Of a stretch of DNA of 55,497 nt, positions 9,292 through 17,083 are shown in pieces. The stretch is from contig DFJU01000056.1 in assembly GCA_002373755.1 (NCBI GenBank), positions 1 through 55,497 of the forward strand, written 5' to 3'. The notes below the pieces were generated by a model, which had not been told where the DNA came from, did not search any database, and saw only the letters and a program-made list of their open reading frames with translations. Each line of letters starts with the position of its first letter. The first letter of the stretch is position 1. The position numbers were made by a program, and so were the translations under genes. This DNA is from Bacteroidales bacterium UBA3663. Lineage in GTDB: Bacteria; Bacteroidota; Bacteroidia; Bacteroidales; UBA3663.

Positions 9292-9301
9292 GGGCGAAAA
9301 A

Positions 9302-9354
9302 GGGTTGCAAGAAGTCTCGCAGAACCAAGTAACGTCTTGCAAGCCTCTTTTTTT
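9302..9354 (+). terminator. second, tandem attenuator terminator in the trp leader
   Basis: Arms GGGTTGCAAG (9302-9311) and CTTGCAAGCC (9336-9345) pair over 10 positions with one mismatch and are followed by a T run (9346-9354). The segment ACGTCTTGCAAGCCTCTTTT is shared word for word with the first terminator, so this looks like a duplicated terminator. Just downstream (about 9362-9390) GGCCGCTACTCGAT occurs twice in direct tandem. Confidence 0.75.
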
Positions 9355-9455
9355 GCAATCCCGGCCGCTACTCGATGGCCGCTACTCGATGGCCGTTCGC
9401 GTTCGGACAAGCATCGGACATAAATCAATAGAAATCAAACAAAAAAGCTACATAT

Positions 9456-10655
9456 ATGAAAACGTATCAAGTTGATGAAAATGGCTACTACGGCCAATTC
9501 GGTGGCGCATATGTGCCGGAAATTCTCTACAAGACCGTCGAAGACTTGAAGAAGGCATATCTGCCCATCATCGAGAGCAAGGAGTTTCAGGATGAATATC
9601 GCGCGCTGCTACGCGACTATGTGGGCCGTCCGTCGCCGCTCTATCTGGCCAAGCGCATGAGCGAGAAGTACGGTTGCCAGCTCTACCTCAAGCGCGAGGA
9701 CCTGAACCACACCGGCGCACACAAGATCAACAACGCCATCGGCCAAATCCTGATTGCCAAGAAGATGGGCAAGAAGCGCATCGTGGCCGAGACCGGTGCC
9801 GGACAGCATGGCGTGGCCACTGCAACCGTCTGCGCGCTGATGAACATGCCGTGCCGCGTGTATATGGGTGCGACCGATGTGAAGCGCCAGCACGTCAATG
9901 TGGAGCGCATGAAGATGCTGGGTGCCGAGGTCTTTCCCGTCGAGAGCGGCAACAAGACGCTGAAGGATGCGACCAACGAGGCCATCCGCGACTGGTGCTG
10001 CCATCCGGCCGACACGTTCTACATCATCGGCTCGACCGTAGGCCCACATCCTTATCCCGACATGGTGGCACGTCTGCAATCGGTCATCAGCGAGGAAATC
10101 AAGTGGCAGCTGAAGGAGAAAATCGGCCGCGACTATCCTGACTACCTGATGGCGTGTGTGGGCGGCGGCTCGAATGCGGCTGGAACCATCTACCACTACA
10201 TCGACGATGAGCGCGTGAAAATCGTGTTGGGCGAGGCCGGCGGACTTGGTGTCGATACGAACATGACGGCAGCTTCGATGCAGATCGGTACGTTGGGCAT
10301 CCTGCACGGAAGCCGTATCAAGCTGATGCAGACCGAAGATGGCCAAATCATTGAGCCATACAGCATTTCGGCCGGTCTGGACTATCCCGGCACGGGTCCG
10401 ATTCACTGCAACCTGTACGAGACCGGACGTGCGCAGGTGTTGCCGGCCAACGACGACGAGGCTCTGCGTGCCGCCTTTGAACTGACCCGCTTGGAGGGCA
10501 TCATCCCTGCGCTTGAGAGTGCGCACGCATTGGCCCTGTTGCCAAAAATCAAGGACCAGCTGAAGCCGACGGATGTCGTCGTGCTGACCGTCTCGGGCCG
10601 TGGCGACAAGGACTTGGACACGTATCTGGCGCATCGCTCGGAAATTGATAATTGA
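9456..10655 (+). CDS. trpB: tryptophan synthase beta subunit
   Basis: PLP enzyme that joins indole (channelled from the alpha subunit) with serine to give tryptophan. The 399-residue product has the PLP lysine in HTGAHKIN (Lys 90), the catalytic glutamate in AETGAGQHG (Glu 112), the phosphate-binding loop CVGGGSNA and the C-terminal SGRGDKD motif. It is of the ordinary TrpB1 type, not the longer TrpB2 type. It is the first structural gene of the operon, directly behind the attenuator. Its partner trpA is the last gene, about 5.5 kb downstream, with the rest of the pathway in between. The stop codon is followed at once by a GC-rich palindromic repeat. Confidence 0.97.
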   Translation: MKTYQVDENGYYGQFGGAYVPEILYKTVEDLKKAYLPIIESKEFQDEYRALLRDYVGRPSPLYLAKRMSEKYGCQLYLKREDLNHTGAHKINNAIGQILIAKKMGKKRIVAETGAGQHGVATATVCALMNMPCRVYMGATDVKRQHVNVERMKMLGAEVFPVESGNKTLKDATNEAIRDWCCHPADTFYIIGSTVGPHPYPDMVARLQSVISEEIKWQLKEKIGRDYPDYLMACVGGGSNAAGTIYHYIDDERVKIVLGEAGGLGVDTNMTAASMQIGTLGILHGSRIKLMQTEDGQIIEPYSISAGLDYPGTGPIHCNLYETGRAQVLPANDDEALRAAFELTRLEGIIPALESAHALALLPKIKDQLKPTDVVVLTVSGRGDKDLDTYLAHRSEIDN

Positions 10656-10656
10656 A

Positions 10657-10705
10657 GGCCCCACCCCCGGCCCCTCCACAGGGGAGGGGAGTGATTACCA
10701 TTGGC
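10657..10705 (+). repeat. solo left half of the dispersed GC-rich palindromic element
   Basis: The spacer between trpB and trpE begins with CCCCACCCCCGGCCCCTCC, then the complementary GGGGAGGGG, then GTGATTACCATTGGC. It matches the left arm of the 179-185 bp composite elements at 15182 and 15986. The right arm is absent here. Confidence 0.7.
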
Positions 10706-10785
10706 GGATGTAGGGACGAGGCGTGCCGCGTCCGTCAAAATTGGTCAAAAGTAATTTGTAATTCGTAATTTGTAATTTTGTCAAA

Positions 10786-12192
10786 ATGAAATACAGCTAT
10801 AAAATACATTCAAAGTCGATGTTGGGCGACATGCTGACACCGGTGAGCGCCTACTTGCGCCTGCGCGACCTTTCGACGCAGTCGGTGCTGATGGAATCGT
10901 CGGACTACCACAGCGGCAAGAATGCCCGTTCGTTTATCGCCGTACAGCCTATCGCACAAGTCGCTGTCGCACACGGCATTGGCCAATGCACCATGCCCGA
11001 CGGAACGACCTTCGAACACGTCATCGACGGCAACTATCGTTCGGATGCCATCATCAACCACTTTATGCAGAGTTTCGACATGCAGGGCGATGCGCATCAG
11101 CGGAGGGTCTGTTCGCTGTGGGGCTACACCTCGTTCAATGCCGTCCGCTATTTCGAAAATATCGCTGTGAAGGACGAGACGCAGGCCAAGAACGATGCGC
11201 CCGACATGCTCTACGTGCTTTTTAAGTATGTGCTTGAGTTCGACCACTTTAACAACAAGTTGTGCATCCACGCGCTTGTGCCCGAAGGCGAGACGGCCGA
11301 TGGCATCGGCGACATCGAAAAGCGTCTGAACCGACCGAACGTCAGCCTCTATTCGTTCCGTCCGGTGGGCGAGGTGTCGAGCCCTTTGACCGACGAGGAG
11401 CACAAGGCCAACATCCGCCGGGGCATCGCACACTGCAAGCGCGGCGACGTGTTCCAGATTGTGCTGTCGCGCCGTTTCGTGCAGCGTTATGAGGGCGACG
11501 ACTTCAAGCTCTACCGTGCCCTGCGCAGCATCAATCCGTCGCCCTACCTCTTCTACATGGACTTCGGCGGATTCCGTCTGTTCGGTTCGTCGCCCGAGAC
11601 GCACTGCCGCATCGAAGACGGCAAGGCTTACATCGACCCAATTGCCGGCACCACCAAGCGCACCGGCGACGATGTGCAGGACGCCAAGAATGCCAACTAT
11701 CTGCGCAACGACCCGAAGGAGAATGCCGAACACGTCATGCTGGTCGATCTGGCGCGCAACGACCTGTCGCGCAACTGCCACGGCGTGAAGGTCGATTTCT
11801 ACAAGGAGTTGCAGTATTACAGCCACGTCATCCATCTCGTGAGCCGCGTGAGTGGCACGTTGGACAGCCATGCCGACCCCATCAAGACCTTCATCGACAC
11901 ATTCCCGGCCGGCACGCTGAGCGGTGCACCAAAGGTTCGCGCCATGCAGCTCATCAGCGAATACGAGCCGCACAACCGTGGCGCATACGGCGGCTGCGTG
12001 GGCAGCATCTGCTTCGACGGCAGTCTGAATCAGGCCATCACCATCCGTACGTTCGTGAGCCGCAACAACGAACTGTGGTTTCAGGCTGGCGGCGGCATCG
12101 TGGCCAAGAGCAACGAGGAGTACGAATTGCAGGAGGTCAACAACAAGCTCGGTGCGCTGCGCAAGGCAATCGAATTGGCCGCTGAGATATAA
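10786..12192 (+). CDS. trpE: anthranilate synthase component I
   Basis: Converts chorismate to anthranilate using ammonia delivered by the TrpG glutaminase; first committed step of the pathway. The 468-residue product has the N-terminal regulatory motif LMESSDY (about residues 36-42), where feedback tryptophan binds in characterised enzymes. It also has the chorismate-binding core: KRGDVFQIVLSRRF, FGSSPETH, PIAGTTKRTGDD, ENAEHVMLVDLARND, GTLSGAPKVRAM and GGGIVAKSNEEYE. These features are of the TrpE and not the PabB or MenF type, and the position in the trp operon settles it. The presence of both a leader attenuator and an intact Trp-binding motif suggests control at both transcription and enzyme level. 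Confidence 0.96.
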   Translation: MKYSYKIHSKSMLGDMLTPVSAYLRLRDLSTQSVLMESSDYHSGKNARSFIAVQPIAQVAVAHGIGQCTMPDGTTFEHVIDGNYRSDAIINHFMQSFDMQGDAHQRRVCSLWGYTSFNAVRYFENIAVKDETQAKNDAPDMLYVLFKYVLEFDHFNNKLCIHALVPEGETADGIGDIEKRLNRPNVSLYSFRPVGEVSSPLTDEEHKANIRRGIAHCKRGDVFQIVLSRRFVQRYEGDDFKLYRALRSINPSPYLFYMDFGGFRLFGSSPETHCRIEDGKAYIDPIAGTTKRTGDDVQDAKNANYLRNDPKENAEHVMLVDLARNDLSRNCHGVKVDFYKELQYYSHVIHLVSRVSGTLDSHADPIKTFIDTFPAGTLSGAPKVRAMQLISEYEPHNRGAYGGCVGSICFDGSLNQAITIRTFVSRNNELWFQAGGGIVAKSNEEYELQEVNNKLGALRKAIELAAEI

Positions 12193-12193
12193 A

Positions 12194-12240
12194 GACCCAC
12201 CCCCCTTGCCCCCTCCCGTTAGTCAGGGAGGGGGAGTGAA
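12194..12240 (+). repeat. solo left half of the dispersed GC-rich palindromic element
   Basis: Immediately after the trpE stop codon: GACCCACCCCCCTTGCCCCC, then TCCCGTTAGTCAGGGA and GGGGGAGTGAA. It is nearly identical to the left arm of the element at 15986-16027 after trpF. It forms a CCCCCTCCC/GGGAGGGGG hairpin. Confidence 0.75.
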
Positions 12241-12259
12241 TAGCAGCGGAGGACAATGG

Positions 12260-12320
12260 CATCGGCCAAAAAAATAAATAGTTTGTGGCCAATGTAGCTA
12301 TCGTCCCTTTCACTCCATTT
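12260..12320 (+). repeat. direct repeat shared by the trpE-trpG and trpG-trpD gaps, copy 1
   Basis: Begins CATCGGCCAA, continues through AGTTTGTGGCCAATG and ends GCTATCGTCCCTTTCACTCC. The second copy is at 13026-13090 with a few mismatches and short indels in the A-rich middle. Confidence 0.75.
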
Positions 12321-12401
12321 TTACCTTGCCCCTCGGCTAAAGCCTCGTCTTCTCGCTGAACGATTATCAATCGTTCTGATCGCTGCGAGGACCCTTTTAC
12401 T
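12302..12401 (+). repeat. 100-bp inverted repeat, left arm, before trpG
   Basis: The reverse complement lies at 14137-14236, after trpD. From TTTTTACC (12318) to CCCTTTTACT (12401) I see 84 identical bases; the outer 16 differ at two or three positions. Each arm holds a nested hairpin with outer stem CTCGC/GCGAG and inner stem AACGATT/AATCGTT, plus an imperfect GGCTAAAGCC palindrome. The pair brackets trpG and trpD. Confidence 0.9.
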
Positions 12402-12425
12402 CCCCTTAAAATCCTTTTAAAAGAA

Positions 12426-13016
12426 ATGAAAATTGCAATGATTGACAATTACGATTCCTTCACCTACAATCTGGTGCATCTCGTGAAGGAACTCGGAGCC
12501 GACATAACCGTCTATCGCAACGACCAGTTTGAGCTGGATGAGTTGTCGGACTACGATAAGATAATGCTGTCGCCTGGCCCGGGCATCCCGTCGGAGGCCG
12601 GCAAGCTGCTCGACGTCATCCGTCGCTATGCGGGCGAAAAGCCGATTCTGGGCATCTGCCTTGGCGAACAGGCCATCGGCGAGTGCTTTGGCGGCACGTT
12701 GGTGAACTTGGCCGACGTCTTTCACGGCGTACAGACTCCGGCGCACGTCTGCGAGTTCGAGCGCAACGGCCAACGCGAATGCGACTATCTGTTCCGTGGG
12801 ATGCACCGCGACATCCTCGTCGGCCGCTATCACTCGTGGGTGGTCGATGCCGCATCGTTGCCCGAATGCCTTGAGGTGACGGCCACGAGCGACGAGGGTC
12901 AGGTGATGGCCCTGCGTCACAAGGAATACGACGTGCGCGGCATCCAGTTCCACCCCGAATCGGTGCTCACGCCCGACGGCAAGCGGATGATTCAGAACTG
13001 GTTACTGCACGTCTGA
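12426..13016 (+). CDS. trpG: anthranilate synthase component II, glutamine amidotransferase
   Basis: Class-I glutaminase that supplies ammonia to TrpE. The 196-residue product has the oxyanion motif SPGPGIP (about 49-55), the nucleophile in GICLGEQAIGE (Cys 78) and the catalytic pair in QFHPESV (His 176, Glu 178). It is a stand-alone subunit, not fused to trpD or trpE. The start at 12426 follows a pyrimidine-rich stretch (CCCTTTTACTCCCC) and an A-rich segment; there is no Shine-Dalgarno, as is usual for the phylum. In some bacteria the same subunit also serves PabB; no pab gene is in this window. Confidence 0.96.
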   Translation: MKIAMIDNYDSFTYNLVHLVKELGADITVYRNDQFELDELSDYDKIMLSPGPGIPSEAGKLLDVIRRYAGEKPILGICLGEQAIGECFGGTLVNLADVFHGVQTPAHVCEFERNGQRECDYLFRGMHRDILVGRYHSWVVDAASLPECLEVTATSDEGQVMALRHKEYDVRGIQFHPESVLTPDGKRMIQNWLLHV

Positions 13017-13025
13017 TTCTAACTC

Positions 13026-13090
13026 CATCGGCCAACAATGAATTGAAAAAGTTTATGGCCAATGGCGCTATCGTCCCTTTCACTTCGTTT
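13026..13090 (+). repeat. direct repeat shared by the trpE-trpG and trpG-trpD gaps, copy 2
   Basis: Matches 12260-12320: CATCGGCCAA, AAGTTTATGGCCAATGG, then GCTATCGTCCCTTTCACTTC. It fills most of the 105-bp trpG-trpD gap. Confidence 0.75.
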
Positions 13091-13121
13091 AACAACCCTT
13101 TCACTCCATTTAAATTTAAAA

Positions 13122-14117
13122 ATGAAATCTTACCTGACCAAACTCATCGACGGCGAAATCCTGAGCCGCGAAGACACGCATGAAATCATGCTCGGCATTG
13201 TGGCCGAAAAATATAACGAATGTCAGATCGCAGCCCTGCTGATGGCTCTCCAGACGCGCGGCGTGACGGTTGACGAACTGCTCGGCTTCCGCGACGGCCT
13301 GCTCGAGACCGGCGTGCGCGTCAATCTGGACGACTACGACACGCTCGACATAGTAGGCACGGGCGGCGACGGCAAGAACACGTTCAACATCTCGACCTGC
13401 TCGGCCTTCGTCATTGCGGGCGCGGGCTACAAGGTGACGAAGCACGGCAACGGCGGCTCGACCTCGGTGTCCGGCGCATCGAACGTGCTGCAGGGTCACG
13501 GTGTGAAGTTTACGGCCGATGAGGATGTCCTACGCCGCTCATTGGACGAGGCCGGCATCTGCTACCTGCACGCTCCGCTCTTCGCCACGGGCATGAAGTT
13601 CGTCGGACCGACCCGTAAGGCATTGGCCGTCCCCACCTGCTTCAACCTGCTCGGCCCATTGGTCAACCCCTGTCGTCCGAAAAACTCGCTGCACGGCACG
13701 GCCAACCAGGACCAGATGCGCCTCTACGTGAATGCGCACCAGAAAATCGGCGACAACTTCGGCGTCATCACGAGCTACGACGGCTACGACGAGATTTCGC
13801 TCACCAGCGGCTTCAAGTTCGTCACCAACTACTTCGAGAAGGTCTATACGCCGAAGGAGCTTGGCCTCGACTATGTCGAACAGAGCGACATCTACGGCGG
13901 CGAGACTGCGGCCGATGCCATGAAAATCTTCGACAACGTGCTCCAGGGCACCGCAACCGAGGCACAGAAGCAGGTGATTATGGCCAATGCCGCGTGCGGA
14001 ATCTCGGTCATGGACCGCAATAAGTCCATCGAAGAGTCAATCGCCATCGCCCGCGAATCGCTCGAAAGCGGCAAGGCTCTCGCTGCATTCAAGAAGTTCG
14101 TCGAAATCAACTCGTAA
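13122..14117 (+). CDS. trpD: anthranilate phosphoribosyltransferase
   Basis: Transfers phosphoribose from PRPP to anthranilate. The 331-residue product has the PRPP-binding loop GTGGDGKNTFNIST (about 79-92) and the KHGN motif (107-110), followed by STSVSGASNVL. The ATG at 13122 is chosen; an in-frame codon at 13062 would add a Leu/Ser-rich extension translated from the repeat sequence in the gap. It lies between the two arms of the 100-bp inverted repeat together with trpG. Confidence 0.96.
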   Translation: MKSYLTKLIDGEILSREDTHEIMLGIVAEKYNECQIAALLMALQTRGVTVDELLGFRDGLLETGVRVNLDDYDTLDIVGTGGDGKNTFNISTCSAFVIAGAGYKVTKHGNGGSTSVSGASNVLQGHGVKFTADEDVLRRSLDEAGICYLHAPLFATGMKFVGPTRKALAVPTCFNLLGPLVNPCRPKNSLHGTANQDQMRLYVNAHQKIGDNFGVITSYDGYDEISLTSGFKFVTNYFEKVYTPKELGLDYVEQSDIYGGETAADAMKIFDNVLQGTATEAQKQVIMANAACGISVMDRNKSIEESIAIARESLESGKALAAFKKFVEINS

Positions 14118-14136
14118 AAAAAAGGATTTCAAAAAT

Positions 14137-14236
14137 AGTAAAAGGGTCCTCGCAGCGATCAGAACGATTGATAATCGTTCAGCGAGAAGACGAGGCTTTA
14201 GCCGAGGGGCAAGGTAAAAAAGGAGTAAAAGGGACG
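14137..14236 (-). repeat. 100-bp inverted repeat, right arm, after trpD
   Basis: Reverse complement of 12302-12401. It begins AGTAAAAGGGTCCTCGCAGC and ends with AAAGGAGTAAAAGGGACG. A series of pyrimidine-rich units (CCCTTTCACTCCCC, CCCTTTTACTCCC, CCCTTTCATTCC) follows at about 14296-14342 just before trpC. Confidence 0.9.
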
Positions 14237-14351
14237 TTTGCTTCGGCAGGCAACTCTTATTTCTTACTTCTTATTTCTTCACTCAAAAGGTATTGTCCCT
14301 TTCACTCCCCTTTTACTCCCTTTTCACTCCCCTTTCATTCCACTTTAAAAT

Positions 14352-15224
14352 ATGAAAGATATCCTTGAAGAAATTGTGGCCAACAAGCGGACCGAATTGG
14401 CCATCGCCATGAACGAGATGCCGCTCGACGTGCTGCAGAGGCTCACCCAGCAGCGCATCGACCGCGACGGCCGACTGAAACTGCGTTCCATGAAGCAGTC
14501 GTTGGCCAACTCCGCGAGCGGCATCATCGCCGAGTTCAAGCGCAAGAGTCCCAGCCGAGGCTGGATTCATGCCGACGTCGAACCCGAGCAGGTCGTTCCG
14601 CTCTATGCCGAAGGTGGCGCCGCCGCGAGCAGCATCCTGACCGACGAGAAGTACTTCGGCGGCCGATTGGAATTCATCCAGCGGGTGCGCGACCTCGTGC
14701 CCGACCTGCCACTGCTGCGCAAGGAATTCATCATCGATGCCTATCAGCTCTACGAGGCGCGTCTGGTTGGGGCCGATGCCGTTCTGCTCATCGCGGCCGA
14801 CCTCTTGCTCGAACAGTACGGCGAACTGCTCCAGACGGCGCACAGCCTTGGCCTGGAGGTGCTGCTTGAGGTGCACGACGAGGCTGAATTGAGCTATCTG
14901 CAGGCCGGCGTGCCCGACATGCTCGGCGTCAACAACCGTTCGTTGGGCACCTTCGTGACCGACGTGCAGCATTCGTTCGACATCGCGGCGCGGATGCGGC
15001 GTTCGGTGCGCGCCCTCGGTTTGTCGGCCGACGAAGCTCCGCTCCTCGTCAGCGAATCGGGCATCGGCAACCCGTCGGTCGTCCGCCTGCTGCGCGAAAA
15101 GGGGTTCCGTGGTTTCCTCATCGGCGAATGTTTCATGAAGGAGGCCAATCCGGGCGAGGCGCTACGCGAGTTTGTAAAAGAGACCCTCACCCCAGCCCTC
15201 CCCCATGATGGGGAGGGTGCATGA
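14352..15224 (+). CDS. trpC: indole-3-glycerol phosphate synthase with element-encoded C-terminal tail
   Basis: Closes the indole ring from CdRP to indole-3-glycerol phosphate (TIM barrel). The 290-residue product has AEFKRKSPSRGWI (about 57-69), the LTDEKYFGG phosphate-site segment, LLRKEFIID, LEVLLEVHDE, GVNNRSLGTF and VSESGI. The family usually has 255-265 residues. The last 14 or so residues (TLTPALPHDGEGA) and the TGA are encoded inside the repeated element that begins at 15182, so an insertion appears to have replaced the original C-terminus. The core barrel is intact through GFLIGECFMK, so the enzyme is probably active. It is separate from trpF, unlike the fused enzyme of enterobacteria. 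Confidence 0.95.
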   Translation: MKDILEEIVANKRTELAIAMNEMPLDVLQRLTQQRIDRDGRLKLRSMKQSLANSASGIIAEFKRKSPSRGWIHADVEPEQVVPLYAEGGAAASSILTDEKYFGGRLEFIQRVRDLVPDLPLLRKEFIIDAYQLYEARLVGADAVLLIAADLLLEQYGELLQTAHSLGLEVLLEVHDEAELSYLQAGVPDMLGVNNRSLGTFVTDVQHSFDIAARMRRSVRALGLSADEAPLLVSESGIGNPSVVRLLREKGFRGFLIGECFMKEANPGEALREFVKETLTPALPHDGEGA

Positions 15225-15360
15225 GATACCATCGGCTGTCAGAATCCGCGTAGTAAAAAAGAAAGAGAAAATAATAGTTTGAAAATTAAATAATTTGCCC
15301 CGAAAAAGTAGCAAAATACTCCCTTCCCCTACATAACGGGGAAGGGACGGGGATAGGGTC
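15182..15360 (+). repeat. MITE-like composite element, copy 1 (trpC-trpF gap)
   Basis: 179 bp bounded by GACCCTCACCCC and GGGGATAGGGTC, which are near-perfect terminal inverted repeats. The order inside is: GC-rich palindrome (CCCTCCCC/GGGGAGGG), ATACCATCGGC, ATCCGCGTAGTAA, an A/T-rich middle, then CTCCCTTCCCCTA / TAACGGGGAAGGG. The same order occurs at 15986-16170. It overlaps the end of trpC by 43 bp and ends 3 bp before the trpF start codon. Confidence 0.8.
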
Positions 15361-15363
15361 ATT

Positions 15364-16014
15364 ATGCTAATCAAGGTATGCGGTATGCGCGAAGCCGACA
15401 ATATTCGCGCCGTCGAGGCTCTCGGCGTCGATTGGATGGGCTTCATCTTCTGGCCCGAGTCAAGGCGTTTCTGCGACAGGAAACCCGACTATCTGCCCAC
15501 GCGGTGCAAGCGTGTCGGCGTGTTTGTGAATGCCGATGTGGCCGATGTGGTTCGCTACGCGGTTGAATACGGACTGAACATCGTGCAGCTGCATGGCGAC
15601 GAGAACCGCCAGTACATCATGCAGATGCGTCAGGCATTGGCCGCAGCGGGCGTGAAGTGCGCCGTGATCAAGGCATTGGCCATAAAGAGCGCGGCCGACA
15701 TCGCCCAGTGCGAGAACTACGTCGGTTTCGTCGATTATTTCCTGTTCGACACACCGACGGCCGGTCGTGGCGGCAGCGGCAAGTCGTTCGACTGGAAGCT
15801 GTTGGCCGATAATTATCGCCTCATGACGCCATTCCTTTTGAGCGGCGGCATCGGCCCCGAAAGCGCATCGGCCATAAAGGAATTCAACCATCCGTGCTGC
15901 GAGGGCATCGACCTCAATTCGCGTTTTGAGAGCGCACCGGGCCGCAAGGATGTGAGCAAACTACGCGAGTTCATCGTGGAGACAGGACCCACCCCCCTTG
16001 CCCCCTCCCGTTAG
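15364..16014 (+). CDS. trpF: phosphoribosylanthranilate isomerase with element-encoded C-terminal tail
   Basis: Amadori isomerisation of PRA to CdRP. The 216-residue product has the catalytic cysteine in KVCGMRE (Cys 6), GFIFWPESRRF, the VQLHGDEN segment and the FLFDTPT motif carrying the catalytic aspartate. The phosphate-binding loops LSGGIGPESA and IDLNSRFE follow. The final residues GPTPLAPSR and the TAG lie inside the second copy of the repeated element, exactly as for trpC. The native end was probably near REFIVET. Confidence 0.95.
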   Translation: MLIKVCGMREADNIRAVEALGVDWMGFIFWPESRRFCDRKPDYLPTRCKRVGVFVNADVADVVRYAVEYGLNIVQLHGDENRQYIMQMRQALAAAGVKCAVIKALAIKSAADIAQCENYVGFVDYFLFDTPTAGRGGSGKSFDWKLLADNYRLMTPFLLSGGIGPESASAIKEFNHPCCEGIDLNSRFESAPGRKDVSKLREFIVETGPTPLAPSR

Positions 16015-16170
16015 GCAGGGAGGGGGAGTGGATACCATCGGCCATCAAAAAATCCGCGTAGTAACGAGAAAAAAAAGAATTAAAGTTTAATAATTAATAA
16101 AATAACCCTGTAACCCATAGCAAATTACTCCCTTCCCCTATATAACGGGGAAGGGTCAGGGGATGGGGTC
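15986..16170 (+). repeat. MITE-like composite element, copy 2 (trpF-trpA gap)
   Basis: 185 bp bounded by GACCCACCCCCC and GGGGATGGGGTC. It has the same internal order as copy 1: GC-rich palindrome, GATACCATCGGCC, ATCCGCGTAGTAA, A/T-rich middle, CTCCCTTCCCCTA / TAACGGGGAAGGG. It overlaps the last 29 bp of trpF and ends 18 bp before trpA. Confidence 0.8.
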
Positions 16171-16188
16171 ATTTAATTTTTTTAGCAT

Positions 16189-16965
16189 ATGAATCGCATC
16201 AACCAACTTTTTGCCAATAGGCCGCAGAATCTGCTCAGCCTCTATTTCTGTGCCGGTGCGCCCACGCTCGACGGGACGGCCGACGTTATCCGCACGCTCG
16301 AAAAGAACGGCATCAACATGATTGAAATCGGTGTGCCGTTTTCCGACCCGATGGCCGACGGTCCTGTCATCCAGGATGCCGCAACCAAGGCCCTGCGCAA
16401 CGGAATGTCGCTCAGACTGCTCTTTGAACAGCTGAAGGACATCCGCCGCGACGTTCAGATTCCGCTCATTCTGATGGGCTACCTCAACCCTGTGATGCAG
16501 TTCGGTTTCGAACGCTTCTGCCAGAAGTGCGTCGAGGTCGGCATCGACGGCATGATTCTGCCCGACCTGCCGTTCAAGGACTACATGGAGGACTACAAGC
16601 CCATCGCCGACAAGTACGACCTGCGCATCATCATGCTCATCACGCCCGAGACGAGCGAGGAGCGCATCCGCTTCATCGACCAGAACACCGACGGCTTCAT
16701 CTACATGGTGTCATCGGCCGCAATCACCGGCGCGCAGAGCGAGTTCAACGAGGCAAAGCAGGCCTACTTCAACAAGGTTCACGCCATGCAGCTCACGCAC
16801 CCCACGATGATCGGCTTCGGCATCTCGAACAAGCAGACGCTCGAGTCGGCCCAGGCCAATGCCAACGGCGCAATCATCGGCTCGAAGTTCGTGCAGTTGC
16901 TCGATGCGGCCAATGGCGATGCACAGAAGGCTGTTGACCAACTCTACGATGCTTTGAAGCAGTAA
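16189..16965 (+). CDS. trpA: tryptophan synthase alpha subunit
   Basis: Splits indole-3-glycerol phosphate and passes indole to TrpB. The 258-residue product has the catalytic residues in MIEIGVPFSDPMADGP (Glu 46 and Asp 57), the LMGYLNP strand, ILPDLPFKD, the ITGAQSEF loop and the GFGISNK phosphate site. It is the last gene of the operon. A weak hairpin (ATTCCTC/GAGGAAT, 16965-16985) without a T run follows, so some read-through into the next gene is possible, although that gene has its own promoter. Confidence 0.96.
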   Translation: MNRINQLFANRPQNLLSLYFCAGAPTLDGTADVIRTLEKNGINMIEIGVPFSDPMADGPVIQDAATKALRNGMSLRLLFEQLKDIRRDVQIPLILMGYLNPVMQFGFERFCQKCVEVGIDGMILPDLPFKDYMEDYKPIADKYDLRIIMLITPETSEERIRFIDQNTDGFIYMVSSAAITGAQSEFNEAKQAYFNKVHAMQLTHPTMIGFGISNKQTLESAQANANGAIIGSKFVQLLDAANGDAQKAVDQLYDALKQ

Positions 16966-17031
16966 TTCCTCCGGCTGAGAGGAATCCCATCGGCGGAAGA
17001 TGGAAATCGGCCGTAAACAAAGAAAAATTTG

Positions 17032-17039
17032 TATCTTTG
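17032..17039 (+). promoter_or_regulatory. -7 promoter element for the MATE gene
   Basis: TATCTTTG, a perfect -7 box followed by GCGCGC, about 45 nt before the GTG start. No good -33 TTTG is found at 19-21 nt. Its position argues against any start codon upstream of about 17045. Confidence 0.6.
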
Positions 17040-17083
17040 CGCGCTGGTTTTCATTTCCCAATTCATACTTAATCTTTCAGAAC

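Noticed and set aside
15182..16170. Insertion sequence
   Set aside because: The elements have terminal inverted repeats but no transposase frame; they are called MITE-like repeats instead.
16965..16985. Terminator after trpA
   Set aside because: The ATTCCTC/GAGGAAT hairpin has only 7 bp and no T run, so it is not listed as a terminator.
17000..17083. Upstream in-frame ATG for the MATE gene
   Set aside because: A perfect -7 promoter box (17032-17039) lies downstream of it, so the transcript would not contain this codon; the added residues are not typical of the family.
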